Shown piece after piece: positions 8,583-19,276 of a stretch of 64,000 bases of DNA; the first letter of the stretch is position 1, and each line of letters begins with the position of its first letter. The translations under genes were made by a program, and so were the position numbers. Source of the DNA: Microcella frigidaquae (GTDB lineage: Bacteria; Actinomycetota; Actinomycetes; Actinomycetales; Microbacteriaceae); NCBI RefSeq assembly GCF_014200395.1, contig NZ_JACHBS010000001.1, forward strand, positions 1,798,001 through 1,862,000, read 5' to 3'. A model generated the notes under the pieces. That model searched no databases. It worked only from the letters and a program-made list of their open reading frames with translations, and had not been told where the DNA came from.

Positions 8583-8927
8583 ATGACGGTCTCCATTGCT
8601 GAGCGCACGACAGCGCTGCGTCGAGTCGGGAAAGCGCTTGCTGACCCAACCCGGTCAGCCATACTGCTGGCGCTACTCGACGACGCACGGTACCCCGCTG
8701 ATCTCGCGCACGAACTCGGCATCACCAAGCAAAGTGTTTCCAACCACCTCGCGTGCCTGCGCGACTGTCGCATCGTGGTTGCCGAGCCTGTGGGGCGGCG
8801 AGTGCTCTACGAGATCTCTGACGCACGACTGCGGCACGCCTTGCATGACCTGGTTGACGTCGTGCTCGTCGTCGACAACAGCCTTGACTGTGCACCCGAT
8901 GACGATGAATGCGCGGTGACCGCGTGA
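8583..8927 (+). CDS. CmtR-like Cd/Pb-responsive ArsR repressor
   Basis: This 114-residue winged-helix repressor closely resembles mycobacterial CmtR in layout. ALADPTRSAILLALLDD opens the domain. The recognition helix has SVSNHLACLRDC, whose two Cys match CmtR Cys57 and Cys61, and a C-terminal Cys in VVDNSLDCAPDDDE matches Cys102. It should repress the two downstream CDF transporter genes until Cd(II), Pb(II) or a similar ion binds. The ATG at 8583 lies next to the 8556-8573 palindrome, and the stop overlaps the next start (GTGA). Confidence 0.88.
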   Translation: MTVSIAERTTALRRVGKALADPTRSAILLALLDDARYPADLAHELGITKQSVSNHLACLRDCRIVVAEPVGRRVLYEISDARLRHALHDLVDVVLVVDNSLDCAPDDDECAVTA

Positions 8928-9616
8928 CGGCCTCGCCGCGAACGATTCCCACCCCGAACCGCACCGCGGTGCTGCGTCGCCGCGTCACGATCATCGTTGC
9001 GGTGACCATCGCCTACAACCTGATCGAGGGCATCATTGCGCTCGCCGCCGGTACCGAAGCGGCTTCGGCAGCGCTCATCGGGTTCGGTCTTGATTCTGGC
9101 GTCGAGGTTCTTTCGGCAGCCGCAGTGGCGTGGCAGTTCACGCGCAGCGACCCTGAGCGTTACGAGAAGTCGGTCTTGCGGGTGATCGCGCTCGCATTCT
9201 TTGCGCTCGCCGCCTACACGATCGTCGGCTCCGTGCTGACGTTGACGGGCGTGACGAGTCCAGAGTCGAGCGGCGTGGGTATCGCGCTTGCCGCGGTGAG
9301 TGTTGTCGTCATGCCCGTTCTCTCTCTGCTTGAGCGTCGAACGGGCACAGAACTTGGCTCTGCCTCTGTTGTGGCGAACTCGAAGCAAACCCTGATCTGT
9401 TCCCTCTTGTCGGCGTCGCTTCTCATCGGGCTTGTGGCGAATGCCGCGTTCGGATGGGCCTGGGCCGACGCGGTCGTCGCCCTGATCATCGGTGCATTCG
9501 CCGTTCGGGAAGGAATCGAGGCATGGAACGGTGACACCTGTGCAACGGCGGTGGGCGAGATCATGGAGTCAGCTGCACGCGATACCCATCGCCATGAGGG
9601 TGAGGGCCACTCGTGA
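8924..9616 (+). CDS. short CDF-type cation transporter
   Basis: This protein of about 230 residues has six predicted membrane segments and no cytoplasmic C-terminal CDF domain. In the metal-site helices the classic HxxxD is replaced by GFGLDSGVEVLSAA, and the second site helix contains WAWADAVVALIIGAFAVREG. This resembles the short TMEM163-like branch of cation diffusion facilitators. A His-rich tail (DTHRHEGEGHS) may bind metal. The GTG at 8924 overlaps the cmtR stop in GTGA and is preferred over an ATG 15 nt upstream. It is co-transcribed with the next CDF gene. Confidence 0.82.
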   Translation: MTASPRTIPTPNRTAVLRRRVTIIVAVTIAYNLIEGIIALAAGTEAASAALIGFGLDSGVEVLSAAAVAWQFTRSDPERYEKSVLRVIALAFFALAAYTIVGSVLTLTGVTSPESSGVGIALAAVSVVVMPVLSLLERRTGTELGSASVVANSKQTLICSLLSASLLIGLVANAAFGWAWADAVVALIIGAFAVREGIEAWNGDTCATAVGEIMESAARDTHRHEGEGHS

Positions 9617-10524
9617 GCCCTGAAGGCCACTCCCACACCGGTGGCACGGTGAATCGCCGACGCCTGGCGATCGCCTTCACCCTCACGGCGAGCGTGCTGG
9701 TCGCCGAAGTGATCGGGGCGATCATCACCGGCTCGCTGGCCTTGCTGGTGGATGCTGCACACATGCTGACCGATGCGGGAGGGTTGCTCATTGCCCTCAT
9801 CGCGGCGCGGCTCATGGAGCGAGCAGCCACATCGCGGCGCACCTGGGGGTTACGCCGCGCCGAAGTGCTCGCTGCCACCGTGCAAGCCTCTGTCTTGCTG
9901 GCCGTCGGCATCTTCGTGGCAGTCGAAGCCGTGCAGCGTTTCAGCAGGCCGGCCGAAATCGCCAGCGTCGAATTGCTCATCTTCGGCGTGGTGGGTCTGC
10001 TGGCCAACGTCGGGTCGATTGTGGTGCTGTCTGGCGGGCGGGGCGACAACCTCAATATGCGCGCTGCCTTCTTGGAAGTACTCAATGACGCGCTCGGGTC
10101 GGTTGCGGTCATCGGCGCGGCGATCGTCATAATGACGACGGGCTGGCAGCAGGCTGACACGGTTGCCGCTTTGCTGGTGGCGACCCTGATCATTCCCCGC
10201 ACGCTGCGACTGTTGCGCGACGCTGTCGACGTGCTGTTGGAGTCGGTACCCCGCGGTATCGACCTCGACGCCGTTCGTCAGCACCTTCTCGACGAAGACC
10301 ATGTCGTCGATGTGCACGACCTGCATATCACTCAGATCGCGACAGGGCTTCCGGTGCTTACCGCGCACGTCGTTGTCGAGGCGGAATGCTTCCATGACGG
10401 TCATGCGCCCGAAATCACGCAAGCGTTGCAGACGTGCGTTTCCGAGCACTTTCCCGTGGCGATCGACCATGCCACCTTCCAGCTCGAACCCGCAGGAGCA
10501 GTGCCGTCGCACGACCTCCACTGA
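9613..10524 (+). CDS. CzcD-like CDF zinc/cadmium exporter
   Basis: This is a 303-residue cation/proton antiporter. Six membrane helices occupy about residues 15-205 and a cytoplasmic dimerisation domain follows. The metal-site motifs are LLVDAAHMLTDAGG near residue 48 and FLEVLNDALGS near residue 152. GTG 9613 overlaps the previous stop. It most likely exports Zn(II), Cd(II) or Co(II), and its linkage to the CmtR-type sensor points to Cd/Pb-type induction. Confidence 0.9.
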   Translation: MSPEGHSHTGGTVNRRRLAIAFTLTASVLVAEVIGAIITGSLALLVDAAHMLTDAGGLLIALIAARLMERAATSRRTWGLRRAEVLAATVQASVLLAVGIFVAVEAVQRFSRPAEIASVELLIFGVVGLLANVGSIVVLSGGRGDNLNMRAAFLEVLNDALGSVAVIGAAIVIMTTGWQQADTVAALLVATLIIPRTLRLLRDAVDVLLESVPRGIDLDAVRQHLLDEDHVVDVHDLHITQIATGLPVLTAHVVVEAECFHDGHAPEITQALQTCVSEHFPVAIDHATFQLEPAGAVPSHDLH

Positions 10525-10597
10525 CGGGGAACACAACGGGCATCAAGAATTTCCCTCTATTCGGGTGCGAGGAATTGCCCGAATCTACTGCTGAGAA

Positions 10598-11096
10598 ATG
10601 CGAGTCACACGAACACTCATGGCCCAAGAGTACGAACTCATCATTATCGGTGGAGGTCAGTCTGGACTTGCCGCTGGCCGTCACGCTCACAAGCAGGGAT
10701 TGAACTACCTCATCCTGGAGGCAAGCAACGCCATTGGGAGTACGTGGCGCGAACGGTATGACAGCTTGACCCTCTTAACTCCACGAGCGTATAGCGGCCT
10801 TCCAGACCTCCCGTTATCGGGCGACGCGGATGGGTATCCGTCTAGGGACGAGGTAGCCGATTACTTGCAGCAGTACGCCAAGAACTTCGACCTCAATGTC
10901 GTGCTTGATCAGGCAGTTCTCGAGGTCACAAAACGTGGCGAACTGTTCACCGTCGCGACGGAGTCGGCAATCTACACAGCACCAGCGGTCGTGGTTGCCA
11001 CGGGACCGTTTCAGACCCCCCGGATGCCGACGTGGGCATCGGCAACCGAAGAGGTGCTGCAACTTCACAGTTCGGCGTACCGAAACCCAGCCCAGA
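10598..11096 (+). pseudogene. flavin-dependent monooxygenase (CzcO-like), truncated by an IS
   Basis: The N-terminal FAD-binding Rossmann fold is present: ELIIIGGGQSGLAAGRHA, then the typical ILEASNAIGSTWRERYDSL. After about 165 residues the reading frame enters the IS256-type element at 11097, so the NADPH domain and the rest are missing. Such CzcO-type monooxygenases often accompany CzcD-like transporters, as here. The start may be ATG 10598 or ATG 10619. The remaining part is not found elsewhere in the window. Confidence 0.8.
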
Positions 11097-11543
11097 GGCC
11101 ACGTCCCGCTGAGTGGTGGTCTTTCGTTTCCACGCGATGATCAGCTGGCTGCAGTCTAGGCGGCCGTGATCTCGGGCAGCATCACCGCGTCCTCGACCGA
11201 GCTGGTGGCGGTGAGTTCGGCCATGGACGCTTCGGAAAAGTAACGGCGGTCGCCAGCTTCCCATTCGTCGTGCTGCTCGATCAAAACGGCGCCGGTCAGG
11301 CGCAGCAGGCTGGCAGTGTTCGGGAACACTCCGACGACGTCGGTGCGACGTTTGATCTCACGGTTCAGCCGTTCCAGCGGATTCGTCGACCAGATCTGCC
11401 GCCAATGCCGGGCGGGGAAGTGCTTGAACGCCAGCACGTCGGCTCGGGCATCGTGGAGCATCTGGGCAGCCTTGGGGTGAATGTCGACGACGCTTGAGTT
11501 CTGGACGGTTCCGACGCTGGAAAAGTGAACGGTTGCGGGCAGT

Positions 11544-13552
<2,009 letters not shown>

Positions 13553-14524
13553 TCTCCAATCGTCGAGTGTTCACTTTTCAAGCGTCGATACTGTCCAATT
13601 TTCGAGCGTTGTCGACAGTGAACGCGGTCGATCATGCGAGCAACCTCCTCGAACTGCGCGTCAATATGCTCAGCGTCGGGTTGGGCGAAGATCGTGCGGA
13701 TGATCGAGGCCACCATCTCCTGCCGACCCTTAGGCAGGACGGTGAGCACGTTGCGCATGAAATGCACGCGGCACCGCTGCCAGGCCGCTCCCTGCACCAC
13801 CACCGCGATAGCTGCTTTCAAACCCGCGTGCGCGTCGGAGATCACCAGCTTCACCCCGGAAAGCCCTCGAGCTTTCAACGATCGCAGGAACGCTTTCCAG
13901 AACTCCTCCGTTTCGCTGTCGCCCACGTCAAAGCCGAGCACCTGACGGTGCCCGTCAGCGGTGATCCCGATCGCGACCACAACCGCTTGAGACACCACCC
14001 GCCCGTCGATGCGAACCTTGCAATAGGTGGCGTCCAAGAAGACGTAGGGGTAGGCGATCTGAGACAGGGATCGGTCGCGGAATGCCGCAACCGTCGCGTC
14101 CAGGCCGGCGCAGATGCGAGACACCTCGGACTTCGAGATGCCCGTGTCGGCGCCGAGCGCCTTGACCAGATCGTCAACCTTGCGGGTGGAGACGCCGTGC
14201 AGGTAGGCCTCCATCACCACGGCGAACAGCGCCTGATCGACCCGGCGGCGCCGCTCCAACAACGACGGAAAGAAACTGCCGGCCCGCAGCTTCGGGATCC
14301 GCAACTCCAGATCTCCCGCAGTGGTCGACAGGGTGCGCAACCTCGCCCCGTTGCGAGTCGCAACGCGCTCGGCGGTGCGCTCGTAGGGTCCGGCGCCGAT
14401 CACCGACGCGGCTTCGGCGTCGATCAGTTCTTGGTAGAGCCGTTCGGTCATCTGACGGATGCGGTCGGTGGTGTCGGTGAGTTTCAGCTCGGCGAGCAGC
14501 TGAAGCAGGGCAGACTGATTGAGG

Positions 14525-14919
14525 GCCATCGTGCGATCTCCTGTCGTGAGTAACTTGGTCGTTCTCACTGACCATCGCACGGTGGCCCCTCACGTCAACG
14601 ACACGACGCTCAGGACCGGAAAGTCCACCACCCCACGGGACTCAGGCCATCGTGCGATCTCCTGTCGTGAGTAACTTGGTCGTTCTCACTGACCATCGCA
14701 CGGTGGCCCCTCACGTCAACGACACGACGCTCAGGACCGGAAAGTCCACCACCCCACGGGACTCAGGCCAGCTGAAGCAGGGCAGACTGATTGAGGGCCA
14801 TCGTGCGATCTCCTGTCGTGAGTAACTTGGTCGTTCTCACTGACCATCGCACGGTGGCCCCTCACGTCAACGACACGACGCTCAGGACCGGAAAGTCCAC
14901 CACCCCACGGGACTCAGGC
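14525..14919. repeat. three tandem copies of the IS256 left end
   Basis: The segment from the transposase start codon to the terminal repeat (about 120 bp, CCATCGTGCGATCTCC...GGGACTCAGG) occurs at about 14525-14648, 14645-14768 and 14806-14919. The third copy also carries about 36 bp more of the transposase 5' coding sequence (AGCTGAAGCAGGGCAGACTG, from 14770). The copies look identical apart from their limits. Each contains the transposase ribosome site and the terminal repeat. Confidence 0.92.
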
Positions 14920-15328
14920 TCACGTCATCTCCCCAATGGGCAAGTTTTCTCCCCTCGATGGAGAAACCCGGGGCGCTTGGATTCCGGGAACTGCATACGA
15001 CGGTCGAAGCTTCATGTTCTCGGTCATTCCGGTCGGGACCAGAACGATTCTCATCGAAAGTGTTGATGACCGTACGCGGACTATGCAGTCGCGGGAGCAC
15101 GGCGAGATCGGGCTAAAGAAGTGGGACCACCTGATCGCGGTCAGGCCCGAGAGAGACGGGTCGCGCTACTCCGACACGATTGAGATCAACGCCGGTGTTC
15201 TCACACCCCTGTACTGGCTTTACGCAGCCTTGTTCTACCGGCATCGTCAACGCAAGTGGAGGAAGCTCGTGCAGAACGTCTTCAGCGATCTGCTCACCGT
15301 TGAACGTCGTCCGACACCCGGATGCTGA
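14920..15328 (+). pseudogene. SRPBCC-type protein, 5' end lost at the IS joint
   Basis: The open frame from the IS boundary reads HVISPMGKFSPLDGETRGAW and ends in DTIEINAGVLTPLYWLYAALFYRHRQRKWRKL. The C-terminal helix with the YRHRQRKW pattern is typical of SRPBCC-fold ligand-binding proteins. The N-terminal beta-sheet and helices are missing, so an internal ATG at 14936 is probably not the original start. The 3' end overlaps the convergent DUF6804 gene by 35 nt. Confidence 0.65.
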
Positions 15329-15644
15329 GACCAGCGGCAATGAACGCGGCGGCAGCGATGTACTGCAGGGGGAGCCAGACCCCGTCCGCAAAAGCCAGAG
15401 GAAACACCGGATTCCACACCACGGCGATCGCGGCTGGAAGAGGCAGCCACCACCACTGGCGCGACTGAACCGCGAACCATCCGATGATGAGCGCGACCAC
15501 GGCAATGACGAAGCTGACAACGAAGAACCACTCGGTGCCGATCGCGAATACGCTGAGAATCGCGGTGACGGAGCCGACGAGTCCGGGCGCGAGAGCTATT
15601 CGGCGCACAGTCTGGGGCTCATCTGGGTTCGATCGTTGCTTCAC
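15294..15644 (-). CDS. DUF6804-like small membrane protein
   Basis: This 116-residue protein has four hydrophobic segments: LAPGLVGSVTAILSVFAIG, FFVVSFVIAVVALIIGWFA, WWWLPLPAAIAVVWNPVFPL and LQYIAAAAFIAAGLSIR. The WNPxxP signature between the third and fourth segments is characteristic of DUF6804. The function is unknown. Its start overlaps the upstream ctaG-like stop by ATGA, so the two are probably one operon. Confidence 0.78.
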   Translation of the reverse strand: MKQRSNPDEPQTVRRIALAPGLVGSVTAILSVFAIGTEWFFVVSFVIAVVALIIGWFAVQSRQWWWLPLPAAIAVVWNPVFPLAFADGVWLPLQYIAAAAFIAAGLSIRVSDDVQR

Positions 15645-16666
15645 TGTGGGCCGCCTTTCGGAGTCGGTGAGGAATCAGTGTCGTTCACACGCAGATCGTC
15701 CCCGCCACGGCCGGAATGTTCTCGTTTGTGCCCGCGACCACGGAGGCGCGCCAAGTAGTCGTTGTAGGCGTCGAGGTCGGGGTCTCCGAATTGGTCGGCG
15801 CGGACATCCGCCGCCTCTGCTTTTCGTGTGTCATCGCGAAACCACCGGTGCAAGATGTACAGCAGAATCAGTACGGTCGGGCCCTCGCCGTACGACCATG
15901 CCAAGCCGCCCGCGATGCCCTGGTCGACAAGCGGATCGATCGCGAGGGATGCCGGCGGATTCGCAAAGTGGTCGGTGATCAGGGTCGGGCTGATCATCAG
16001 AAACACTCCGAAGAAGGCGTGAAGCGCCACTTCGGCCGAGAGATCGAGAGCCCGGGCGGGGTAGGTCATGCGAATCGGCACAGGATCATCGCTCACGATG
16101 GGAATGGCGAACAGGATGCCCGCCACCAAGAACACCACTTCGAGCGACACATGACCGGCGGGCAACGCGAGAATCGGGTCGACGAGGTCGCCGAGGTAGA
16201 GACCGTAAAAGAGCAACAGGAACAACAGCACGCTCACGACAGGGTGAAGCACCCACCGGAGCAGCCTGCTGCGAAGCGAGGAGAGCCCCGCAACGAGAAC
16301 GAGCCTGCCAAGGCCGCGGTGCGGCACACTTCGCAGCATGAGGCGGATGGGTGAGCCGAGCACGAGCAGCGGCGGCACCAGCATCATGAGCGTCAGTTGC
16401 TCAAACATGAACACTGAAAGCATGACCTGGCTGTAGTCGTCAAGGGACAAGCCCGTCGTGAGGGCGACCAGAACGCACCCGACGATGAACGAGATCGTGC
16501 GGGCAATAGACCAGCGCCGGCCGCGCACCCACAGCCCTACCGCGGCCATGAGGTACGCCACGGCCAACACCGCTGCCGCAATCGGCATGACGAACGACGA
16601 GGTCGCAGACACGCCGAGGAACTCCCCCAAGCCGGGTGGAGGCAAAGGTGTGTTCACGAGACTCAT
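15641..16666 (-). CDS. CtaG-family (caa3-type) cytochrome c oxidase assembly protein
   Basis: This 341-residue polytopic protein has seven or more membrane segments. The family regions are seen in LSVFMFEQLTLMMLVPPLLVLGSP, RMTYPARALDLSAEVALHAFFGVFLM and DQGIAGGLAWSYGEGPTVLIL. Members of PF09678 are linked to copper delivery to, or assembly of, aa3/caa3 oxidases. The hydrophilic tail after residue 285 is rich in Arg/Asp. It is located with DsbA-like and VKOR genes and downstream of foreign ccs genes, which fits a respiratory-assembly module. Confidence 0.88.
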   Translation of the reverse strand: MSLVNTPLPPPGLGEFLGVSATSSFVMPIAAAVLAVAYLMAAVGLWVRGRRWSIARTISFIVGCVLVALTTGLSLDDYSQVMLSVFMFEQLTLMMLVPPLLVLGSPIRLMLRSVPHRGLGRLVLVAGLSSLRSRLLRWVLHPVVSVLLFLLLFYGLYLGDLVDPILALPAGHVSLEVVFLVAGILFAIPIVSDDPVPIRMTYPARALDLSAEVALHAFFGVFLMISPTLITDHFANPPASLAIDPLVDQGIAGGLAWSYGEGPTVLILLYILHRWFRDDTRKAEAADVRADQFGDPDLDAYNDYLARLRGRGHKREHSGRGGDDLRVNDTDSSPTPKGGPQ

Positions 16667-16687
16667 CGGGTCAATGTCGCCTGGCCG

Positions 16688-17359
16688 TTACTGAAGCTCG
16701 GCCTCGATTGCGGTTCGCAAATCGTCGAACGACGACAGTTGCACGGGGCGATCGTTCAGAAAGAAGGTCGGGGTTGACTGAACCCCCAGAGCTACGCCGG
16801 CGTCAAAGTCGGCCATCACACGCTCGAGCGTCTCAGGCGCGGCAACCGCCGCGTCGTATGCGACGAGATCGAGACCAAGCTCACCGGCGAACTGCCGAAA
16901 AAGTGCTGCCTTCGACTCTTGAGATTCTCCCCATTCGATCTGCGTCTCGTACATGCGCGCGAACATGTCTTCGAGTCTGCCTTGCTGTGCGGCCGCCTCA
17001 ACGGCGATGGCAGCATTCACCGAATTCGTGTGGCCGGGAAGCGGAAAGTATCGGAATGCGAAGGTCACTTCGCCCGCAAACTCTTCACGTAGGTCTTCCA
17101 CGACCGGATAGAAGGCCCCGCAGGCCTCGCATTCGAAGTCGAGGAACTCCACGAGCGTGACGGCACCCTCACCCGCGTTGTCGAGGATGTGAGTATCCGC
17201 TTGGAGCACCGACTCTGTGGTCTGAGATGGTCTCTCTTGGCCGGGAGCGGCTGCGGGAGATGGCGCTTGCATGACAGCAACGAAGATGAAGGCGATGACG
17301 ACGAGGAGAATCGCACCCGAGAGTGCGAGGGAGATCTTGACGTTGGTGCTGGACAACAT
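16688..17359 (-). CDS. DsbA-like thiol:disulfide oxidoreductase, membrane-anchored
   Basis: This roughly 223-residue exported protein has an uncleaved N-terminal anchor (ISLALSGAILLVVIAFIFVAV) and a thioredoxin fold with active site FLDFECEACGAFYPVV. A helical insertion carries the FRYFPLPGHTNS motif, and the cis-Pro loop is VQSTPTFFLN. It likely oxidises exported proteins and is re-oxidised by the VKOR-type protein encoded nearby. The ATG at 17359 has GAGAAAGG upstream; another in-frame ATG at 17395 lacks a ribosome site. Confidence 0.9.
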   Translation of the reverse strand: MLSSTNVKISLALSGAILLVVIAFIFVAVMQAPSPAAAPGQERPSQTTESVLQADTHILDNAGEGAVTLVEFLDFECEACGAFYPVVEDLREEFAGEVTFAFRYFPLPGHTNSVNAAIAVEAAAQQGRLEDMFARMYETQIEWGESQESKAALFRQFAGELGLDLVAYDAAVAAPETLERVMADFDAGVALGVQSTPTFFLNDRPVQLSSFDDLRTAIEAELQ

Positions 17360-17473
17360 GGAGAAGGCCTTTCTCGAGACCCGAGGGACGGACATGCAAG
17401 AGGGGCGCCGAGTTTCGGATCAGGAAATTGTCACGAAGTGGCGATGAAGCGAGAAGCGCGCGTTGGCGCCGCC

Positions 17474-17872
17474 TCAGGCGCGGTGTATCTCGAGCGCGGT
17501 ACGGTCGGGCTCGTCAGCGCGCATCCACGCGGTTCGTTCGAATTGCGCCCACGTCGTGCATCCGGGGTCAATGCGTCGATCCCAGCCAGAGAAGAGCTGG
17601 GCTTTCGCGTCAGGAACGACGGGCGCGACCGGGGCGGCAAAGGGGAATGATGCCACTACACGGTCGCCACCGACGCAACCGCGGCCCGCGTCGATGGCTC
17701 TGTCAACAGTCTCTACCGAACTGTGGCCTGACGACGCGGCGGTCGGTTCGACATGATCGACAGTGAAGAGCGCCGTCATAACAACCGCGAAAGCGATAAC
17801 AACGAGAGCGAAGTGCCTGCCAATCGATTTCGAAAGCGCTTGCGCGCGAGGGAGAGTACGCGAGTTTGGCAC
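17474..17872 (-). CDS. hypothetical exported protein
   Basis: This is a 132-residue protein with a GTG start, an N-terminal hydrophobic segment FALVVIAFAVVMTALFTV (residues 20-37) and an extracytoplasmic remainder. The latter contains two Cys (RGCVGGDR and DPGCTTW), so a disulfide is possible. It is not recognised. It lies between the dsbA-like gene and the divergent VKOR gene, which suggests a role in the same exported-disulfide module. Composition matches its neighbours. Confidence 0.55.
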   Translation of the reverse strand: MPNSRTLPRAQALSKSIGRHFALVVIAFAVVMTALFTVDHVEPTAASSGHSSVETVDRAIDAGRGCVGGDRVVASFPFAAPVAPVVPDAKAQLFSGWDRRIDPGCTTWAQFERTAWMRADEPDRTALEIHRA

Positions 17873-17956
17873 GACTCCGATGGTACCCGGCGACCTTGAG
17901 ATCTACTGTGGCGGCGGAGAACTACACTGCTGACAGCAACAGCGAAGAGACGAACG

Positions 17957-18589
17957 ATGGAAGTGAAGACTGAACTCTTAGAGCACAGTGCTCCACCCGG
18001 AGCGAGCTCAGTGCGACCACTACGGGCGTTCGCCGTCATGTTGATCGTGGGTGGGGTTGTCGGATGGATTGCGTCAACATTGCTTCTGGTTGAGCGAATC
18101 CGAACCCTTCAAGATCCTGCGGTCACACTCTCCTGCGACATCAACCCCTTCGTATCCTGCGGCGCGCTTTTCGACAGATGGCAAGCCTCACTGCTCGGCT
18201 TCCCGAATCCCATCATCGGCGTGGCGGGCTTCGTCGTTCCCGTCGTTGTGGGCTTGGTACTGCTCGCAGGGGGACGATTCGCCCCGTGGTTCTGGCGTGC
18301 CTTCGTTCTGGGTCACTTGGGCGCATGGGCATTTGTGACGTGGCTCTTCGTGCAGAGCACCTTTGTCATCGGCGTGCTCTGCCCGTACTGCCTCGTGGTG
18401 TGGGCGGCGACGATTCCCCTGTGGTGGGCGACCGTCGTCGTCAGCCTGAGCCATGGTGCGTGGGGAAACGAAGCGACTCGATCCGCCGGAAGAATTCTTG
18501 CGCCTCATGTGCTGACGCTCGTCTTCGCGAACTACGCGGTGATCGTGATCGCTATCGTGCTCGAGTTCCCCGCCATCTTTGCGAGCTGA
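17957..18589 (+). CDS. vitamin K epoxide reductase (VKOR) family protein
   Basis: This 210-residue protein has four to five membrane helices. The family's redox Cys pairs are visible: LSCDINPFVSC near residues 59-68 and VLCPYC near residues 140-143, with the conserved Ser/Asn environment NPIIGVAGF. Bacterial VKORs re-oxidise DsbA-like proteins using quinone, here presumably menaquinone. It is divergently transcribed from the exported-protein/dsbA genes, which supports a functional pair. Confidence 0.93.
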   Translation: MEVKTELLEHSAPPGASSVRPLRAFAVMLIVGGVVGWIASTLLLVERIRTLQDPAVTLSCDINPFVSCGALFDRWQASLLGFPNPIIGVAGFVVPVVVGLVLLAGGRFAPWFWRAFVLGHLGAWAFVTWLFVQSTFVIGVLCPYCLVVWAATIPLWWATVVVSLSHGAWGNEATRSAGRILAPHVLTLVFANYAVIVIAIVLEFPAIFAS

Positions 18590-18607
18590 CGGAGAAGAGC
18601 GTCGCCC

Positions 18608-19204
18608 TTACCGCAACGGCACGAGCTGCACCGGCACGCGACCGAAGCCGTTGTCGAAACTGATGAGCGGTCCGGCCGGGGTGCACTCGTAGTCGCCGCC
18701 GTTGATCGGTGCGCCCAGCACGGCGTTGCCGAAGATCACCGAGGCGTCTTGCGCGACGCCGTCGACGATGTAGTCGTAGGCGACGTCGACGGTCTCATTG
18801 GCGGTCGTCACCGTTGTGGTGTCGGCGGTGTATCCGCCCGCGATCGATCCGGAGAGGGTCGCGACTCCCGCGGTCGCCGGGGTCGTGATCGTGAGCGTGA
18901 GGTCAGGGGTGTACGCGAAGTCAGCCTCCGTGAACGACAGGCCGGTGTCGCCTTCGACGACGAAGGTGACAGCACCATCCGTGGCGTCGCGCACCGAGTC
19001 GTAGAACACCTGCAGCTCCTCCTGCGTGATGGTCCACTCGCCGATGAGGCACTCCGGCGGTTCGAGACTCAGGGTCTCAGGAGCAGTGGGCTCGGCGGTC
19101 GCGCCGGGGTCGACGGCCGGGTCGCCCTCGGACGACGTCGTGCATCCGACGAGCAGCAGCAGGGCCGCGGTCGAGGCGGTCAGGGCGAGCGGGGCACGGC
19201 GCAT
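18608..19204 (-). CDS. putative lipoprotein, donor copy (paralogue of 32694-33293)
   Basis: This is a 198-residue protein with a signal peptide ending in the lipobox LLLVGC (Cys near residue 21). A Thr/Glu-rich linker and a beta-rich domain beginning CLIGEWTITQEELQVFYDSV follow. Related domains (LVGDWxIxxxxMQxFY) occur in the paralogue at 32694-33293, also next to menC. The function is unknown; it resembles lipocalin-like exported lipoproteins. ATG 19204 follows TAGGAGCC. It is high-GC like the backbone although it sits inside the acquired region. Confidence 0.75.
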   Translation of the reverse strand: MRRAPLALTASTAALLLLVGCTTSSEGDPAVDPGATAEPTAPETLSLEPPECLIGEWTITQEELQVFYDSVRDATDGAVTFVVEGDTGLSFTEADFAYTPDLTLTITTPATAGVATLSGSIAGGYTADTTTVTTANETVDVAYDYIVDGVAQDASVIFGNAVLGAPINGGDYECTPAGPLISFDNGFGRVPVQLVPLR

Positions 19205-19276
19205 GAGGGCTCCTACGGTTCGGGGGATGAGTCGAGAGTAACTCCGCCCCGGCTGCCCCGCGCGAGAAATTGCTGA

